Shown in pieces: positions 50,601 to 60,835 of a DNA stretch of 64,000 nt. This DNA comes from Fasciolopsis buskii. Lineage: Eukaryota; Platyhelminthes; Trematoda; Plagiorchiida; Fasciolidae. Location of the stretch: the NCBI GenBank assembly GCA_008360955.1, contig LUCM01004000.1, positions 172,059 to 236,058 on the forward strand. The letters are read 5' to 3'. The notes beneath the pieces were generated by a model that was given only the letters and a program-made list of their open reading frames with translations, had not been told where the DNA came from and did not search any database. The translations under genes and the position numbers were made by a program. Each line of letters opens with the position of its first letter. Position 1 is the stretch's first letter.

Positions 50601-53559
50601 TCAAAAAAAAACATCATTTCCATATCGTGTCGGCCAATTCTGATTCCGTACCTGGAATCGCAAAGAACTTAATTTATCCGGACGCACACGAACCGCTTGA
50701 TTCACTCACACCAAGCGAGAATGGCGAGAAGAGATAGTGGTCACCGGGTTTCTATGGCAATTATCATTTCGCGAAGTCCAGTCTTGTCAGTTGCCCTAGC
50801 TACAAATAAGCAACCTGCCGAATTTACGCATATGATAAGCACTCTGATTTAGTTGGCTCTTCCAAAGCAGTCGCATACATGAAAAACTTCCCCACTAGTC
50901 TCGGAAGGTACTGTGCAGACGTCTCGTTTGACATAGCCAAAATATCTTAATGACGAGCAACGTAAACCAACTCGTTAGTGCAGGATAGTGCAAGAATGTG
51001 TAAAAAAGGAAAGCATAACTCAACACTACAACCTGTACAGTAATTACGACCCTGATGACTAAACAATTTTCCATGGGTCAACTATGACAACCAATCAGAT
51101 GACACAGCCGAACTTCAGCAACTATAAATGTAGCCAATGCCCAGCAAATACAAAATCACAACCGAAAATTGAGAAAACGTGATCTTACTCTGCCCTCAGA
51201 TGAGAACCACACAGTGTCACATCGATGAATTGTGAGAAAATAAGATGTGACATAGATCGATGCAGAAACTAGGTGTCGGAATTCGAAGGAGTTTTGATAC
51301 AACAACAAACTTGTCACGTCATAACACTGTTGGACTACAGACGAATTTCTCGAAGATTTGGGTGCTGCACTTCTAGGATAGAAAAATATGCATGTGGGCT
51401 GACATCGAAAGTAAACCGTTTTTTTGGTAATGTCCAAGATACCGTATACATTATCCGGGTAAATCATCCTCATTTAGAGAAAAAAGTCCAAACAGAGTTA
51501 ACTTAGTCAACGCACTAGAGCCGGAGATTAGAACGTACACTAAAATAAGTAGCTCCGAAGCCCTAAATAAATCCCCTAAACAGTGATTGCACCCACCACA
51601 TCCAGGATGACCATTCAAACAATGAAGTGTATTCCAGATAAATCGATATTAGATCGGAGGTTGCCGTCTATGCAACTCCAGGTCTCAGTATCTCTGAGGT
51701 GCGAATCTGAGCAGCGTCCATTATAGGGAATGGCGAAGTCTTGTTTCATGTAACCCGGAATCGTCATAAACGATATCACGACATGCACCCGAACCTTTGT
51801 CACAGATACTAACTAGCTGTAGGGGCACAGGAGACTAACAAATACCTCGGTGACGAATCTATTATTTAAAGAGTAGTTCTCTGACTTTTCGGTTTTTCGA
51901 GATCATTAACAATATCTATTCACGTTTTCTTACCACGATAAATGACAGATAGCTTTGTCTTACCACGGAGCTGTTAGTTTTTGAAATGTTAACAAGCCAT
52001 TGAGCTATCGAATTAAGGAAGCAATGCCCAAATTTTGCAGTCATGCGTCGTAAGTGTCATAATTACTGTCAACGACAACCGATACAACGGTCACCTTTAT
52101 GTGACGGAATATTGCTAGAGGGACTAAAAGCCTGACTGTTCTGGGGAAAAGTGAACTAGAATTCGCATTATTAAGTCAACCGCGACGAGTCCCATTCACT
52201 GAACTTCAAGACCAATGCGAACATATTTACGGCACCAGAGCGATAAGATATGGCAAAACAGAAAATAAAAGAACAAAGATCAGATACTAAAGTACATACT
52301 GAAACACGACTTTCGGGGTCACACCTAGAAGACCTACCCGACGCACGAAACATGTGGAGATGAGCAAAGAAGAAGGAAAGAAGAATTGCATAACGGCCGT
52401 GATTGGAAGTCAGGGACTGAATAACCTAAAGAACTTGTGTTTAGATAGTTCGAGAAAAGAAACATAACGCGAGTACGGGGTGACGAAGCATTGGTCGGAA
52501 TGAAATCAACCGTGAACGTCCAGCAGCTTTGCGAACAGCTCTAGAAAACTGTCGCAAGCTGGTAAGTTCATTCCGACCCACAGAAACCGGAGGGGCTGGC
52601 AAGTTTAACAATCACAAAAGAAATACATGAATGTGTGAATGACGCCAGGCGCCCTTGATGAGACGTACATTCACTGCATTCTGTAGGCCGGGCCGAATGA
52701 AACTGAGATTGTAAGGAAAGTTCTAAAAGGATAGGAGTAAATGAACAAGATCAAAGAAACATTCGAGGCTGTGAACAAGGTAGGCTCTTTAGTAACGGAC
52801 GAGCGAAGTGGGGATGAGAATAATATAAGAGCCTTGAGAGAAAGAGTGCGCGAAGAAAAGATAAGAGCAATGTGTATTTCTGTCTTTAAATAGACTTGTG
52901 TATGCATATGTATATTCATGTAATTGAGATATGAGAGTCACGACAAGCAGATCATTTCGTCTTCACTGCGCGCGTAGTCCGAGAATCGGGCCCCATTTTG
53001 TTGTAGGCCTGTAATAGCAAGCAAGCAAAAAGGAGAGATGAATATAATCAAACACCAATACAGTGCCCATGCTCAACAGCACGAATAATACGAAGACAAG
53101 TGATCAAGAAAAGCATGCGAATCAGCCACAAACATGAGAAGAGAACCCAGGAACAAGAGTAATGAGTTTATATATGTAACCAAGAGTAAAAAACAGCTGA
53201 CATTTGGATAGCAAAAGTTCACCACTTGGATCAACAGGAGACTATTTCCATCAGGGAATTCCGATTATATCAACATTGTTGATAGTGAAACAGTTTCCAT
53301 TGTAACGCTAGGCTGAGTTCAAGAGCTTGTGAAAAATATGCTAAAACGCTGCAAACCATCGGCGTACTCCGGTAATCGATGAATGACAAACCCAGAAGAA
53401 TATCAATTCATTGAAATACTCGCGTAAGAAAACGAAGAAGGTATACACTAATGAAACAAAGTCAGATGGTAGGTGACGCACAGGGAAATATTTCTCAAAT
53501 AACCCGATGGTTTCTCAGAAAACGTTTAGCTGAGATCAAATTCTGTCTTGGTTTGAACC
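47641..53559. other. No recognisable gene; unplaced A/G-rich stretch at 52.2-53.4 kb
   Basis: The plus frame at 50235-50672 is open for about 145 codons ('EVTPLVFNVNDAPIPALNVP', 'FVFDNHIFFRFRWPRKCRLC') and has protein-like composition, but I cannot place it. From about 52200 to 53450 the plus strand is A/G-rich with few long frames, resembling in composition the Penelope-like region at 20.3 kb. It includes a short 'agcaagcaagca' run (53018-53029) and may be an old element. No protein motif supports this. Confidence 0.4.
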
Positions 53560-54143
53560 AATCGATCAACTTCGTCAAGGACAAGGTGATGGAAGATGTT
53601 TTAGGTCTCCGGGATGTAGGAGTCGAACTGGGAAATGGAGGAAAGCAATGTGAACTAGATTACGCAGACGACGTCGTGTGCCTGTTCGAGTCTGCGGACC
53701 ATGCACAACGGGCACTAGATAGACTGTCGAGATCGGTTTCTCGGTTCGGCATGTGCTTTGCACCTTCAAAGTGCAAAATGCTGTTACAGGACTGGGCGAC
53801 AGTGGTGCCAAACTTGATACTGGATGGAGAGGAACTAACGAGTGTGGACCGTTTCACCTACCTTGGTAGCTGCGTTTCCAACGATGGTAGCTCGGAATTG
53901 GAGGTAAGTATGTGTATATCCAAGGCTCGTGCATCTTACGCTGGATTGAAGCACTTGTGGCGTCGGCCTGATATTTAACTGAAGTTGAAAGGTCGTGTGT
54001 ACTGTGCCTGAGTGCGTTCATTTCTGTTGTACGGTTGCGAGACGTGGAGTATGCATGTGGGCGATGTTCGTCGGTTGGAGGTTTTCGACAACCGATGTTT
54101 GCTTAGTATGGCTGGGATTGGATGCAGTGACCGGGTGAGTAAT

Positions 54144-54417
54144 NNNNNNNNNNNNNNNNNNNNNNNNNNNNNNNNNNNNNNNNNNNNNNNNNNNNNNNNN
54201 NNNNNNNNNNNNNNNNNNNNNNNNNNNNNNNNNNNNNNNNNNNNNNNNNNNNNNNNNNNNNNNNNNNNNNNNNNNNNNNNNNNNNNNNNNNNNNNNNNNN
54301 NNNNNNNNNNNNNNNNNNNNNNNNNNNNNNNNNNNNNNNNNNNNNNNNNNNNNNNNNNNNNNNNNNNNNNNNNNNNNNNNNNNNNNNNNNNNNNNNNNNN
54401 NNNNNNNNNNNNNNNNN
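54144..54417. other. Assembly gap (274 N)
   Basis: Unknown bases inside the RTE copy. The flanks on both sides belong to the same element. Confidence 0.99.
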
Positions 54418-54587
54418 TTTGTACAGTTAGACTGTGTTCCGTGTTCTGGCTGCGACAGAATCTTATCTTTTCCCGCCTGTGTAGGTCCACTCCCTGTTCC
54501 CCTTGAATATTCACTGTTTTTATATAAACGTGTAACTCTGGGGAAAGGCAGCGGTCAGTGAGGCTTGCCTTGCTGTTTAACGCTGAA

Positions 54588-54607
54588 CGATGATGATGAT
54601 GATGATA

Positions 54608-54673
<66 letters not shown>

Positions 54674-54688
54674 GTGAGGATGATGATA
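54588..54688 (+). repeat. (GAT)n microsatellite forming the RTE 3' tail
   Basis: About 33 GAT units with a few variants, starting directly after the element's 'gctgtttaacgctgaac'. RTE-clade LINEs often end in short tandem repeats rather than poly(A). The Asp-rich and His-rich frames across it are artefacts of the repeat. Confidence 0.95.
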
Positions 54689-55532
54689 GCACCCGGAGGA
54701 TAAAAGCGAGAACAATTGCTCAAAGGATGCTTGTCACAGAAGCAGAGACGAATCACTGCAGTTAGGCACCATCAGAACTAGCACTCCGGAAAACCATTGA
54801 ACTCAGTTCAATTGCTAAAATCCTTTCGTTTGACCAAGTTAATTTTGTGGTTGAGTGAAATGATGTTCTGTGCATTTCAGTACTCTGATAGTTTTAATTT
54901 ACAGAAGGCATGTGATTATTTTATTTTCCATTTAAAGTATACGCAAACAGACTGAAAAGTTGGCACTGACCGCGAACGACGCGCGGATGATTCGCCTCGA
55001 GTTTAGCACTTAGGATAACCTAAACTGCATTGCAACCCCCACTTTTAAAAAATAAACACTATTTCGTCGTTCAACAAGATATCTGAGAGTAACCCTTATT
55101 GAACAGGTGTTAATGTGGCTGTCATTTCGTAACTGCAAATATAGGTAAAAATGAATACCCAAAAAGTTGTACCCTGATCTAGGACAAAGAAAACAATGAT
55201 CCGAATGCGCATGTCCAAAAAAGGTCATTATTGTGATTCACAAGGAGCGTGTTTCAGAAGCAAGCGCTCTGATATCTTTCGTCCTAATTTAATTCAACGG
55301 CAGCTAACAAGTACATGTCTACGCTCCACAAAATCAAGCTGGTTCTGGATAGAACACAGCGGCTTGACTGATTTTGTGGTCCAGAATAGGATCCTCGCAC
55401 TGAGATCATCCATGAGTCTCGGTACTGATTGGTCGAGTGCATAAAAGGAAAGCAAGCATAACAGTTAGCAGCACCCGGCCATGACAAGCAATAAGAGAAG
55501 AACAAACCTCAGTTCTACATGTCCGAGATCAA

Positions 55533-56106
55533 TTAGGGCTTTCCTTGGAGGGGCGAAATTCGCTGTCCTCTTACTGTAGTTAAATTTGTGCCCATACTAA
55601 TAACCTTGCGGAGATTTAGTATGAGTACGAGAGGAGAACAGACGAAAAAACAAGAGATCAGACTGCAGCAACTTTGTACACGGACGTCCAAGCCACAGTG
55701 GCATCTCAGATTGACAAGTACTGACAGATTTACGGGACCAGACAAATTCATCGACAAAATTCAAGTTTACATAGTAGATTCAGCTCTTCTTATTTTGACT
55801 TTTCAGTACGAGAAAAGTAATAAATTTGCAGGCCCATTACGTCGTAATTCACTGCGATGGTCAGCTAGACGGGATAAGCCTGTTACATGGACACATGTGG
55901 ATCTTGATGCTAGTTCAGTAACAGAGACGCTTTATAAGATTTGCCTATGGCGTTTAAACAGTCGAATTTGGATTACAGGACAGTTGCGCTTGCGCCTGAG
56001 TGCCAGTGACTCTCTAGAAATTCACTCACCATTTGATGAAATTGAGAACAATCCAACACTCCATGCATATCCCTCACTTAAACGGATTTTCTTCATATCG
56101 GTTTGA
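55533..56106 (+). CDS. Unrecognised open frame of about 190 codons
   Basis: The plus strand is open from a TAG at 55530-55532 to a TGA at 56104-56106. An ATG at 55621 would give about 161 residues, and a possible splice acceptor ('aattag') lies at its left edge. Composition is protein-like, with many Arg, Leu, Ser and Thr ('FAGPLRRNSLRWSARRDKPV', 'TETLYKICLWRLNSRIW'), but I see no known domain, signal peptide or membrane span. It lies about 0.5 kb beyond the 3' end of the elongase gene, on the opposite strand. It is the longest uninterrupted frame outside transposons. It may be a single exon or a chance frame. Confidence 0.35.
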
Positions 56107-56634
56107 TCAGGCACTAAACTGTCTCCCCCAGTTCGGGAGCAACTGACGTAGCGTGATGCTTTCAGCTTCACTAGGGTTTCTAGGTTTTGGTTATTCCACA
56201 TCTGATTTAGCTCCTCTGTCAAACGGTTTGAATGAATGTATCCGCTGTTGCAAGTTCAGCCTCTTGGATCCACGGGTAAAAGTTGCGTAAACAAAGAGAG
56301 CCAACTGGATGTGAGCTCCAAAAAGCACACGACAGGTTACCAGCTCAGATGCTGTATTCCTGTCCGTTATCGTTTGTACTCTCGTTTGTGAATATTTTCA
56401 GAAAATGAAGCGCAACAATGAAAGTCATATAAACAATAGTTCGGCATCACTAACTGCGTAGAAGGAATAAATTCATTTTAAAATTTAATTTCAAAGGGAC
56501 GAATTCTTTAAAACTGGGGTAATTACTTCTCCACGGGGGGTGCAACAGTATCTAAATGAACCAAATGTTTTGAAGTGCTCCACATTTTTCCCAAGGATAT
56601 TTGCAACCGCTCGCAGTTTTCCACTAAGCAAATT

Positions 56635-56805
56635 CTAACCTGATGACCTCAGTCCCGTTTGACGCAAAAGAGAATGCGAATGGCACAATGCTGTAGACCT
56701 CACCAAGGCAAGTGAAATATAAGACTGAAAGTCATGTCCACCGCCTATTGCTGGCTTGTTAGTAAAAGACGATTCAGATTTGCTAGAATAGTCAAAAAGT
56801 TTGGC
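56635..56805 (-). CDS. ELOVL-type elongase, probable last exon
   Basis: After the splice acceptor 'ccttacag' (ending at 56806) the frame continues for 56 codons to a TAG at 56635-56637. The phase (0) matches the donor of the exon at 57176-57335, so the joined protein reads '...NFYSQ' then 'AKLFDYSSKSESS'. ELOVL proteins have a short cytosolic tail after the last membrane span, usually starting 'NFY.QAY', so the alanine is as expected. The tail itself is Ser-rich and not conserved; it ends 'GLRSSG' without the dilysine ER-retrieval signal common in the family. The intron before it is 370 bases. An internal 'ttggtgagg' could act as an alternative donor. Confidence 0.6.
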   Translation of the reverse strand, partial: AKLFDYSSKSESSFTNKPAIGGGHDFQSYISLALVRSTALCHSHSLLRQTGLRSSG

Positions 56806-57175
56806 CTGTAAGGACATCACGTGGTTATATTTTATTTCAAATTTAAGTCACGGCTACTGGTCTTATTCTCGCAACTAACCCCTGCCGTCCGTCGGTAGCA
56901 TGCTTGGCCCAAGAGATCGTTCAGCATGTCCCCTTTAATGCACTCTAGCTTCAAACATCCCAGTCAGAAAATCCAGATCTGATATATTTTGTTACAAGCC
57001 ACATGTAGAAAAGTCTAACTGTACGCGGTCCAAATGGATTAGAATAACAAAGCATAACAAAAAATACGAGGTTCTGTCGATTTTCACACCGTATTTTATG
57101 TTACTTTTTCAACAACGATCAACGAAATGGACCAATACGGAAAAAAGAAGAGAAATTTTCCGGATCAAAACTCAC

Positions 57176-57335
57176 CTGGGAATAAAAATTACTGAACAAT
57201 ACGAGGAAAATCAGCGCGTAGGAGAGTATCATGTAGTTGAACAACTTTGGATAATTGCAATCGTGTAGGGTCAGAGTGTACACCGAGTGAAAGATAACCA
57301 CGATGAACTGGATGATTTGTGCTGTTGTCAGATGC
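57176..57335 (-). CDS. ELOVL-type fatty-acid elongase, penultimate exon
   Basis: This 160-base exon is bounded by acceptor 'cacatcacag' and donor 'CAG|gtgagt'. It encodes 53 whole residues plus one base completing a lysine: 'HLTTAQIIQFIVVIFHSVYT', 'DCNYPKLFNYMILSYALIFL' and 'VLFSNFYSQ'. This is the C-terminal block of ELOVL enzymes ('KYLT..QI.QF......', 'C.YPK', 'FLVLF.NFY'), covering the last two membrane spans. ELOVL proteins are ER-membrane condensing enzymes (3-ketoacyl-CoA synthases) that add two carbons from malonyl-CoA to long-chain acyl-CoA. The exon joins in frame with 61924-62038. If the donor were skipped, translation would run on for 17 residues to a stop at 57119. Confidence 0.9.
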
Positions 57336-58987
57336 CTGTGATGTGGCAAATTAGTGCGAACGTGAGCGAACAGAGATCGAAATAGATGGTATAAAATGTG
57401 CAGCAAAACAGAACAGAACTTAGCAAGAAAAATTATTTAAATTACCAACTGATTGAAACAAGTGTTGGAAGATGACAAAACTCTAGAATCAATGCAGTGT
57501 GAAAGCAAACAAAATCGAATGCCTAACATAGGGACCAGATGTTGGACAGGAACTCTGAATGTTTCTTGATCATTCCTATGACAGATGAAATAGTAATTAG
57601 CAGCCGCGCTCAAAAAACAAAGGTAAAAATTGTTATCTTCAATAGTTGATTAATTATAAGTTGCAGAATTTCACTGATGGTTTCCTCCTATGAATGATAA
57701 TCACCGAGTAATTAGTTGTATCAAAAATACATCCGGCAAATTCAATATGTTCAAATAGACCATTCTTTTTCCGGAGCAATGGGAACAAGCTGTTTTATAC
57801 AGCAAAGTAGCTAGGTCAATCAAGACAAAAAATCACTCCAAAGTATAGACCTCACTAATCTCCCTCTGTAAGCCGACATAAAGTTTCAAAAGCCGTTTGA
57901 GGACCCCGCAATTGTAACGTGCCTGAGTTCTTATGATGAATACTGAATTGTTTAGAAGTTTATTAGCATGCAGTGGATTCGATTCGATCCACAATCGCAT
58001 ATTCAATCCTCCTTGGCGTAGTATCCATGACTTAATGTTTGGTCATGCGGTATTGGGTTCCATTTGTTTCTGATGGTCATCTTTAGTTGTCACAGTGTTT
58101 GCAGTTCAGATGTCCTGGGTTTTCTTAGTTCCATGTAAACGAGGTAACCTTGATGTCCAGGGGAAACGCGCAATGTCCGTTAAGGGTTAATATAACACCG
58201 ATGAGCTGATGCATTGGTCTCCAGGAAAAATGATCCCGAAGATGGACAAAACAGACGGCACAGATGGGAAACCAAGGAGAGGCTAGTGGTATCTTCGGGG
58301 AAAACCACTTCATACCCATTCGAGGTACTCACATATGAGCTGAACGTCCATCCCATTGGACAACCGAGGAGTTCACCTTTTCAATGGGTCTTACACTCCT
58401 GTCATTTAATATCGAAATCACCTATGGCCTCTTTCATACGTAAAACACGGTGCATCACTTCAAAATATTTTGGCCCGCTGGGGAGAACCCCATGTGCAAC
58501 AGTGCACACAATACTTCAATCGAGCCCGTGTCTGATGCTACTTCAAAAACGATACACCAAGCGCCACCCTTGAATTCTGACCGAGTTTTTGCGACATCAT
58601 TTCTGACGTGGTCAGCCGCACCCACGAAGCATTTTCACTTTTCAAACAGGAGCAGAGCTGCATGTTACCGGGGGTGGCCCCAGGTTGCGGATAACAGAAC
58701 GCCCATCATACGCTGATTAGTCATGAACAGTATTGGGTCATTCTTGACAAATAAGCAACTGCAGATAAGCGACAGCTGCAATGTCAAGGAGTCGGCGGGT
58801 TTTATTAGCTGGCAGTCTCCAAAAATTGCCAAAGGAGTTCGCAAGTAACATTGTCACATGGCGAGCTTGACCCGAGAGTGAATAAGACCAAAGTCTCTTG
58901 CAGCCTTTCAAGATGTTCAACAGTCAGTTCGGAACGATGGCGTCACCTTAAAAACAATCAGGTCAGTGATTACGCAACAAGCGGACA
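57336..58987. other. ELOVL intron, 3' portion
   Basis: Part of the 4588-base intron between the two sure elongase exons. Overlapping plus frames at 58214-58716 (119 and 88 codons) are unrecognised. A minus frame near 58920-58780 reads 'ELTVEHLERLQETLVLF' but has no start and no acceptor in phase, so it is not called. Confidence 0.5.
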
Positions 58988-59265
58988 AGTAAACAAACAG
59001 TGAGACCTCAACAATTTGTCTAAGGTCAAATACAGCGCGATAAGCAAAAGGACGATCAAGCAAACAATACCAAAACTCGTCCATATCCCATTAAGATAAA
59101 TTCTTGTGAATTCTGCCACACAGTCGGATGCAATCGCATGATTTGGCCAAAATCCTCTCAGAATTACATACAAATGATCCAGATGAGTGGATTTGTACGG
59201 ATCGATTGTGCCCAAGGCCAGAAAACGGCATTTGACATGACTATGCCCTAGACCTGAGACAACGA
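58988..59265 (-). CDS. Exon-like segment resembling the end of prominin
   Basis: From a good acceptor ('gttgtctcag', ending at 59266) the minus frame is open to a TAA at 58970. It carries 'GHSHVKCRFLALGTID', then 'SDCVAEFTRIYLNGIWTSFG', a membrane span ('IVCLIVLLLIALYL') and 'TLDKLLR'. In prominins (CD133 family, five-span membrane glycoproteins of protrusions) the last extracellular loop ends with a similar order: Cys with a Pro/Val-Ala patch, a second Cys, 'N..W...G', a membrane span, then 'L.K..R'. The resemblance is in spacing and few residues only; a tetraspanin-like protein is also possible. A possible preceding exon is 59770-59611. It lies inside an ELOVL intron on the same strand, so it is a nested gene, a relocated exon or chance. 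Confidence 0.38.
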
Positions 59266-59926
59266 GTGTTACATAGGTGAAACAGTTGACATTCAGTGCC
59301 ACACAACTGTCTGTCTTCAGCTGGTTGAAGAACTAACTGGACCCGTAACAGAAGAGTATAGCTGTTTGACAATGTTCACAGTAAAGAAAAAAACATCTGA
59401 CTGGCTACTGGAATATGGAAAGTAATAATATCCACGCGCTCCATTATTGGAGCGATGAAGATTGACGGACGAAGTAAGAGAAGGATTCAACGATACGAGC
59501 ACAATGGAGATCAAGTAGCCCCCTGAAGAAGGAAAGAACCCCCAAAAGCGTTATTGGGTTGCTCGCAGGAAATACTAAGTTAAATCACTGATTTTTTTCA
59601 AAATGACGACGTACATCCCATCGAGCGAGGATTATAAAAGAACATTCATGGGTTAATGTCTTTTCTGCCATCGCGTAGATCCCCGGATTTAAACGTAATT
59701 GAACATGTTTGAGGAGAAACGGTAAGCCACTGGGAGAGCGACAAAACTCTTGCACTTTGTGAACTGACAAAGTGAAAGTTTAATACGAAATGTCCGTTAC
59801 ATTCATTGGTCGACTGACGTCCATCATGTAATGAATAGTCGGGGTTGCTGTTTTTACCAGCGTCGTACGTAGGTGGCATTGGCCCTTCCTGTTTCATCTG
59901 CTGGTAACACAACTTTGTTCATAATG

Positions 59927-59929
<3 letters not shown>
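59266..59929 (-). other. ELOVL intron; possible exon at 59611-59765
   Basis: A minus frame after the acceptor-like 'cactttgtcag' (about 59766) reads 'HKVQEFCRSPSGLPFLLKHV' and reaches a donor-like 'gtacgt' near 59610. It has plausible exon borders but no family I recognise. An open frame at 59646-59912 overlaps it in another phase. Nothing else is seen. Confidence 0.25.

Positions 59930-59970
<41 letters not shown>
59930..59970. repeat. (AT)n microsatellite
   Basis: Perfect AT dinucleotides for 41 bases. The RTE fragment on the plus strand starts at its right edge. Confidence 0.97.
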
Positions 59971-59972
<2 letters not shown>

Positions 59973-60298
59973 CGGGTAAAACGTATGAAAGCTTTAACCA
60001 CTGGATAGGCTCGTGTAAATGCACTTAGACCACCAGGCTGGGACCCATGAGATTTCATAAAGCAATGGTTGAAGACAATAGATGATATGGCTCAGTACCG
60101 AGTCAGTGGCATTCTTGGATTTGAAACATTTCTTCTTTTGCATGGATCTTCAACTTACTACATTGTAGTCGACCTTTCATTATTCCCCATCCTTCTTCTG
60201 CTTCGACAGGTGATGCTTTGAGGAAGCAAGCACAACCAGGGCACGTTGGTGTAAGGTCGATGTTTGTCCAAACTGAAACTGAAGTCCAAGAATTACAC
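59971..60298 (+). mobile_element. RTE-type LINE, last part of ORF and 3' tail
   Basis: The plus frame starts mid-protein directly after the AT repeat: 'VKRMKALTTG', stop, 'ARVNALRPPGWDP', stop, 'DFIKQWLKTIDDMAQYR'. This matches the family end 'W..S.KSLT.GLA.VG..RLPGWGPRD...RWLET..DMAQ.R'. From 60084 to 60290 the sequence parallels the minus strand of 2540-2320 ('cattattcccc' in both, 'gcaagcacaaccag' in both, 'gtttgtccaaac' against 'gttgtccaaac'), which fixes the 3' tail of this RTE group. The right edge meets a second RTE fragment in opposite orientation. Confidence 0.85.
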
Positions 60299-60835
60299 CG
60301 AAGGAAGATTTTGAATCCAAGGACGCCAACGATTGCGATCCTCGGCTATATCACTTATTGTCTCTTACCATCGCTCCGAGAAATCCCCTTGACCACAACC
60401 AGGTAGTTCAACTGGGATTCCATGAACTTTTCCACTGACCAGTTTCCTATATTCTTTCCAATGTCATCGACTAGCCACCCTCAACCATCCTTCAACTATT
60501 AGTTGTCTTGGACAACAGGGCACAACAAGGCAATCATTCTGTGGGCATTCGTAAAACCCAGCTACCTTAGCCTATTCCCATTCCATGCCTGTTCCAAAGA
60601 CTGAATCCTATGACCCAGTACCCCACATCTAACTTCTGAGTTACTGACAAAATTCTCCCACCCCATTCCAGCACTTTTAGGAAGATAACGGTGTTCAAGC
60701 ACTAAAAGTCTTAGTATATCTATTGTCAATCTAGGAGGCCAATGTTTGGTCTGTTGTTTTGCAACGGCAGATTGATGGATGAAATGAGCACTGGACAAAA
60801 CTTATTGTCTCGTCGAGTTGATTCATGATACACAG
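60299..60835 (-). mobile_element. RTE-type LINE, C-terminal region, opposite orientation
   Basis: The minus frame over 60562-60798 contains 'HQSAV', 'ILRLLVLEHRYLPKSAGMGW' and 'VSNSEVRCGVLGHRIQSLEQ', then 'NRLR', a stop, and 'NAHRMIALLCPV'. After a frame change 'LPGCGQGDFSERW', stop, 'ETISDIAEDRNRWRPW' (60400-60315) matches the end of the RTE coding region. At least two frameshifts and four stops are present. It ends where the plus-strand fragment ends, so the two are 3' end to 3' end. Confidence 0.83.

Larger units (their letters stand above)
53562..54700 (+). mobile_element. RTE-type LINE, 5'-truncated, least decayed copy
   Basis: The copy begins inside the reverse transcriptase at 'NFVKDKVMEDVLGLRDVGVE' (53568 on), has the catalytic motif C intact as 'DYADDVVCLFE' (YADD at 53661-53672), and continues through 'FGMCFAPSKCKMLLQDW', 'SVDRFTYLGSCVSNDG' and 'ASYAGLKHLWRRPDI' to a stop at 53976-53978. 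The same frame goes on after it ('LKLKGRVYCA', second stop, 'VRSFLLYGCETWSM', 'RLEVFDNRCLLSMAGIG') until the run of N. After the gap comes a 3' untranslated region shared with 33.5 and 62.6 kb, ending in a long GAT repeat. Only two point stops are seen, so this is the youngest copy here. The 5' flank (53451-53561) is open in frame but is not RTE sequence. The missing bases should carry the end of the coding region. Confidence 0.92.

Noticed and set aside
53575..53857. Minus-strand frames of 78 and 65 codons
   Set aside because: Antisense shadows of the RTE reverse transcriptase on the plus strand.
53975..54715. Long frame of 246 codons on the minus strand across the gap
   Set aside because: Most of it is the run of N and the GAT repeat; the real coding strand here is the plus strand of an RTE element.
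54565..54765. Asp-rich (plus) and His-rich (minus) proteins
   Set aside because: Both are translations of the GAT microsatellite at the RTE 3' end; composition is explained by the repeat.
58738..58925. Minus-strand frame with 'VEHLERLQETLVLF' as a further exon
   Set aside because: No splice acceptor gives this phase: every phase from the nearest acceptor meets a stop first.
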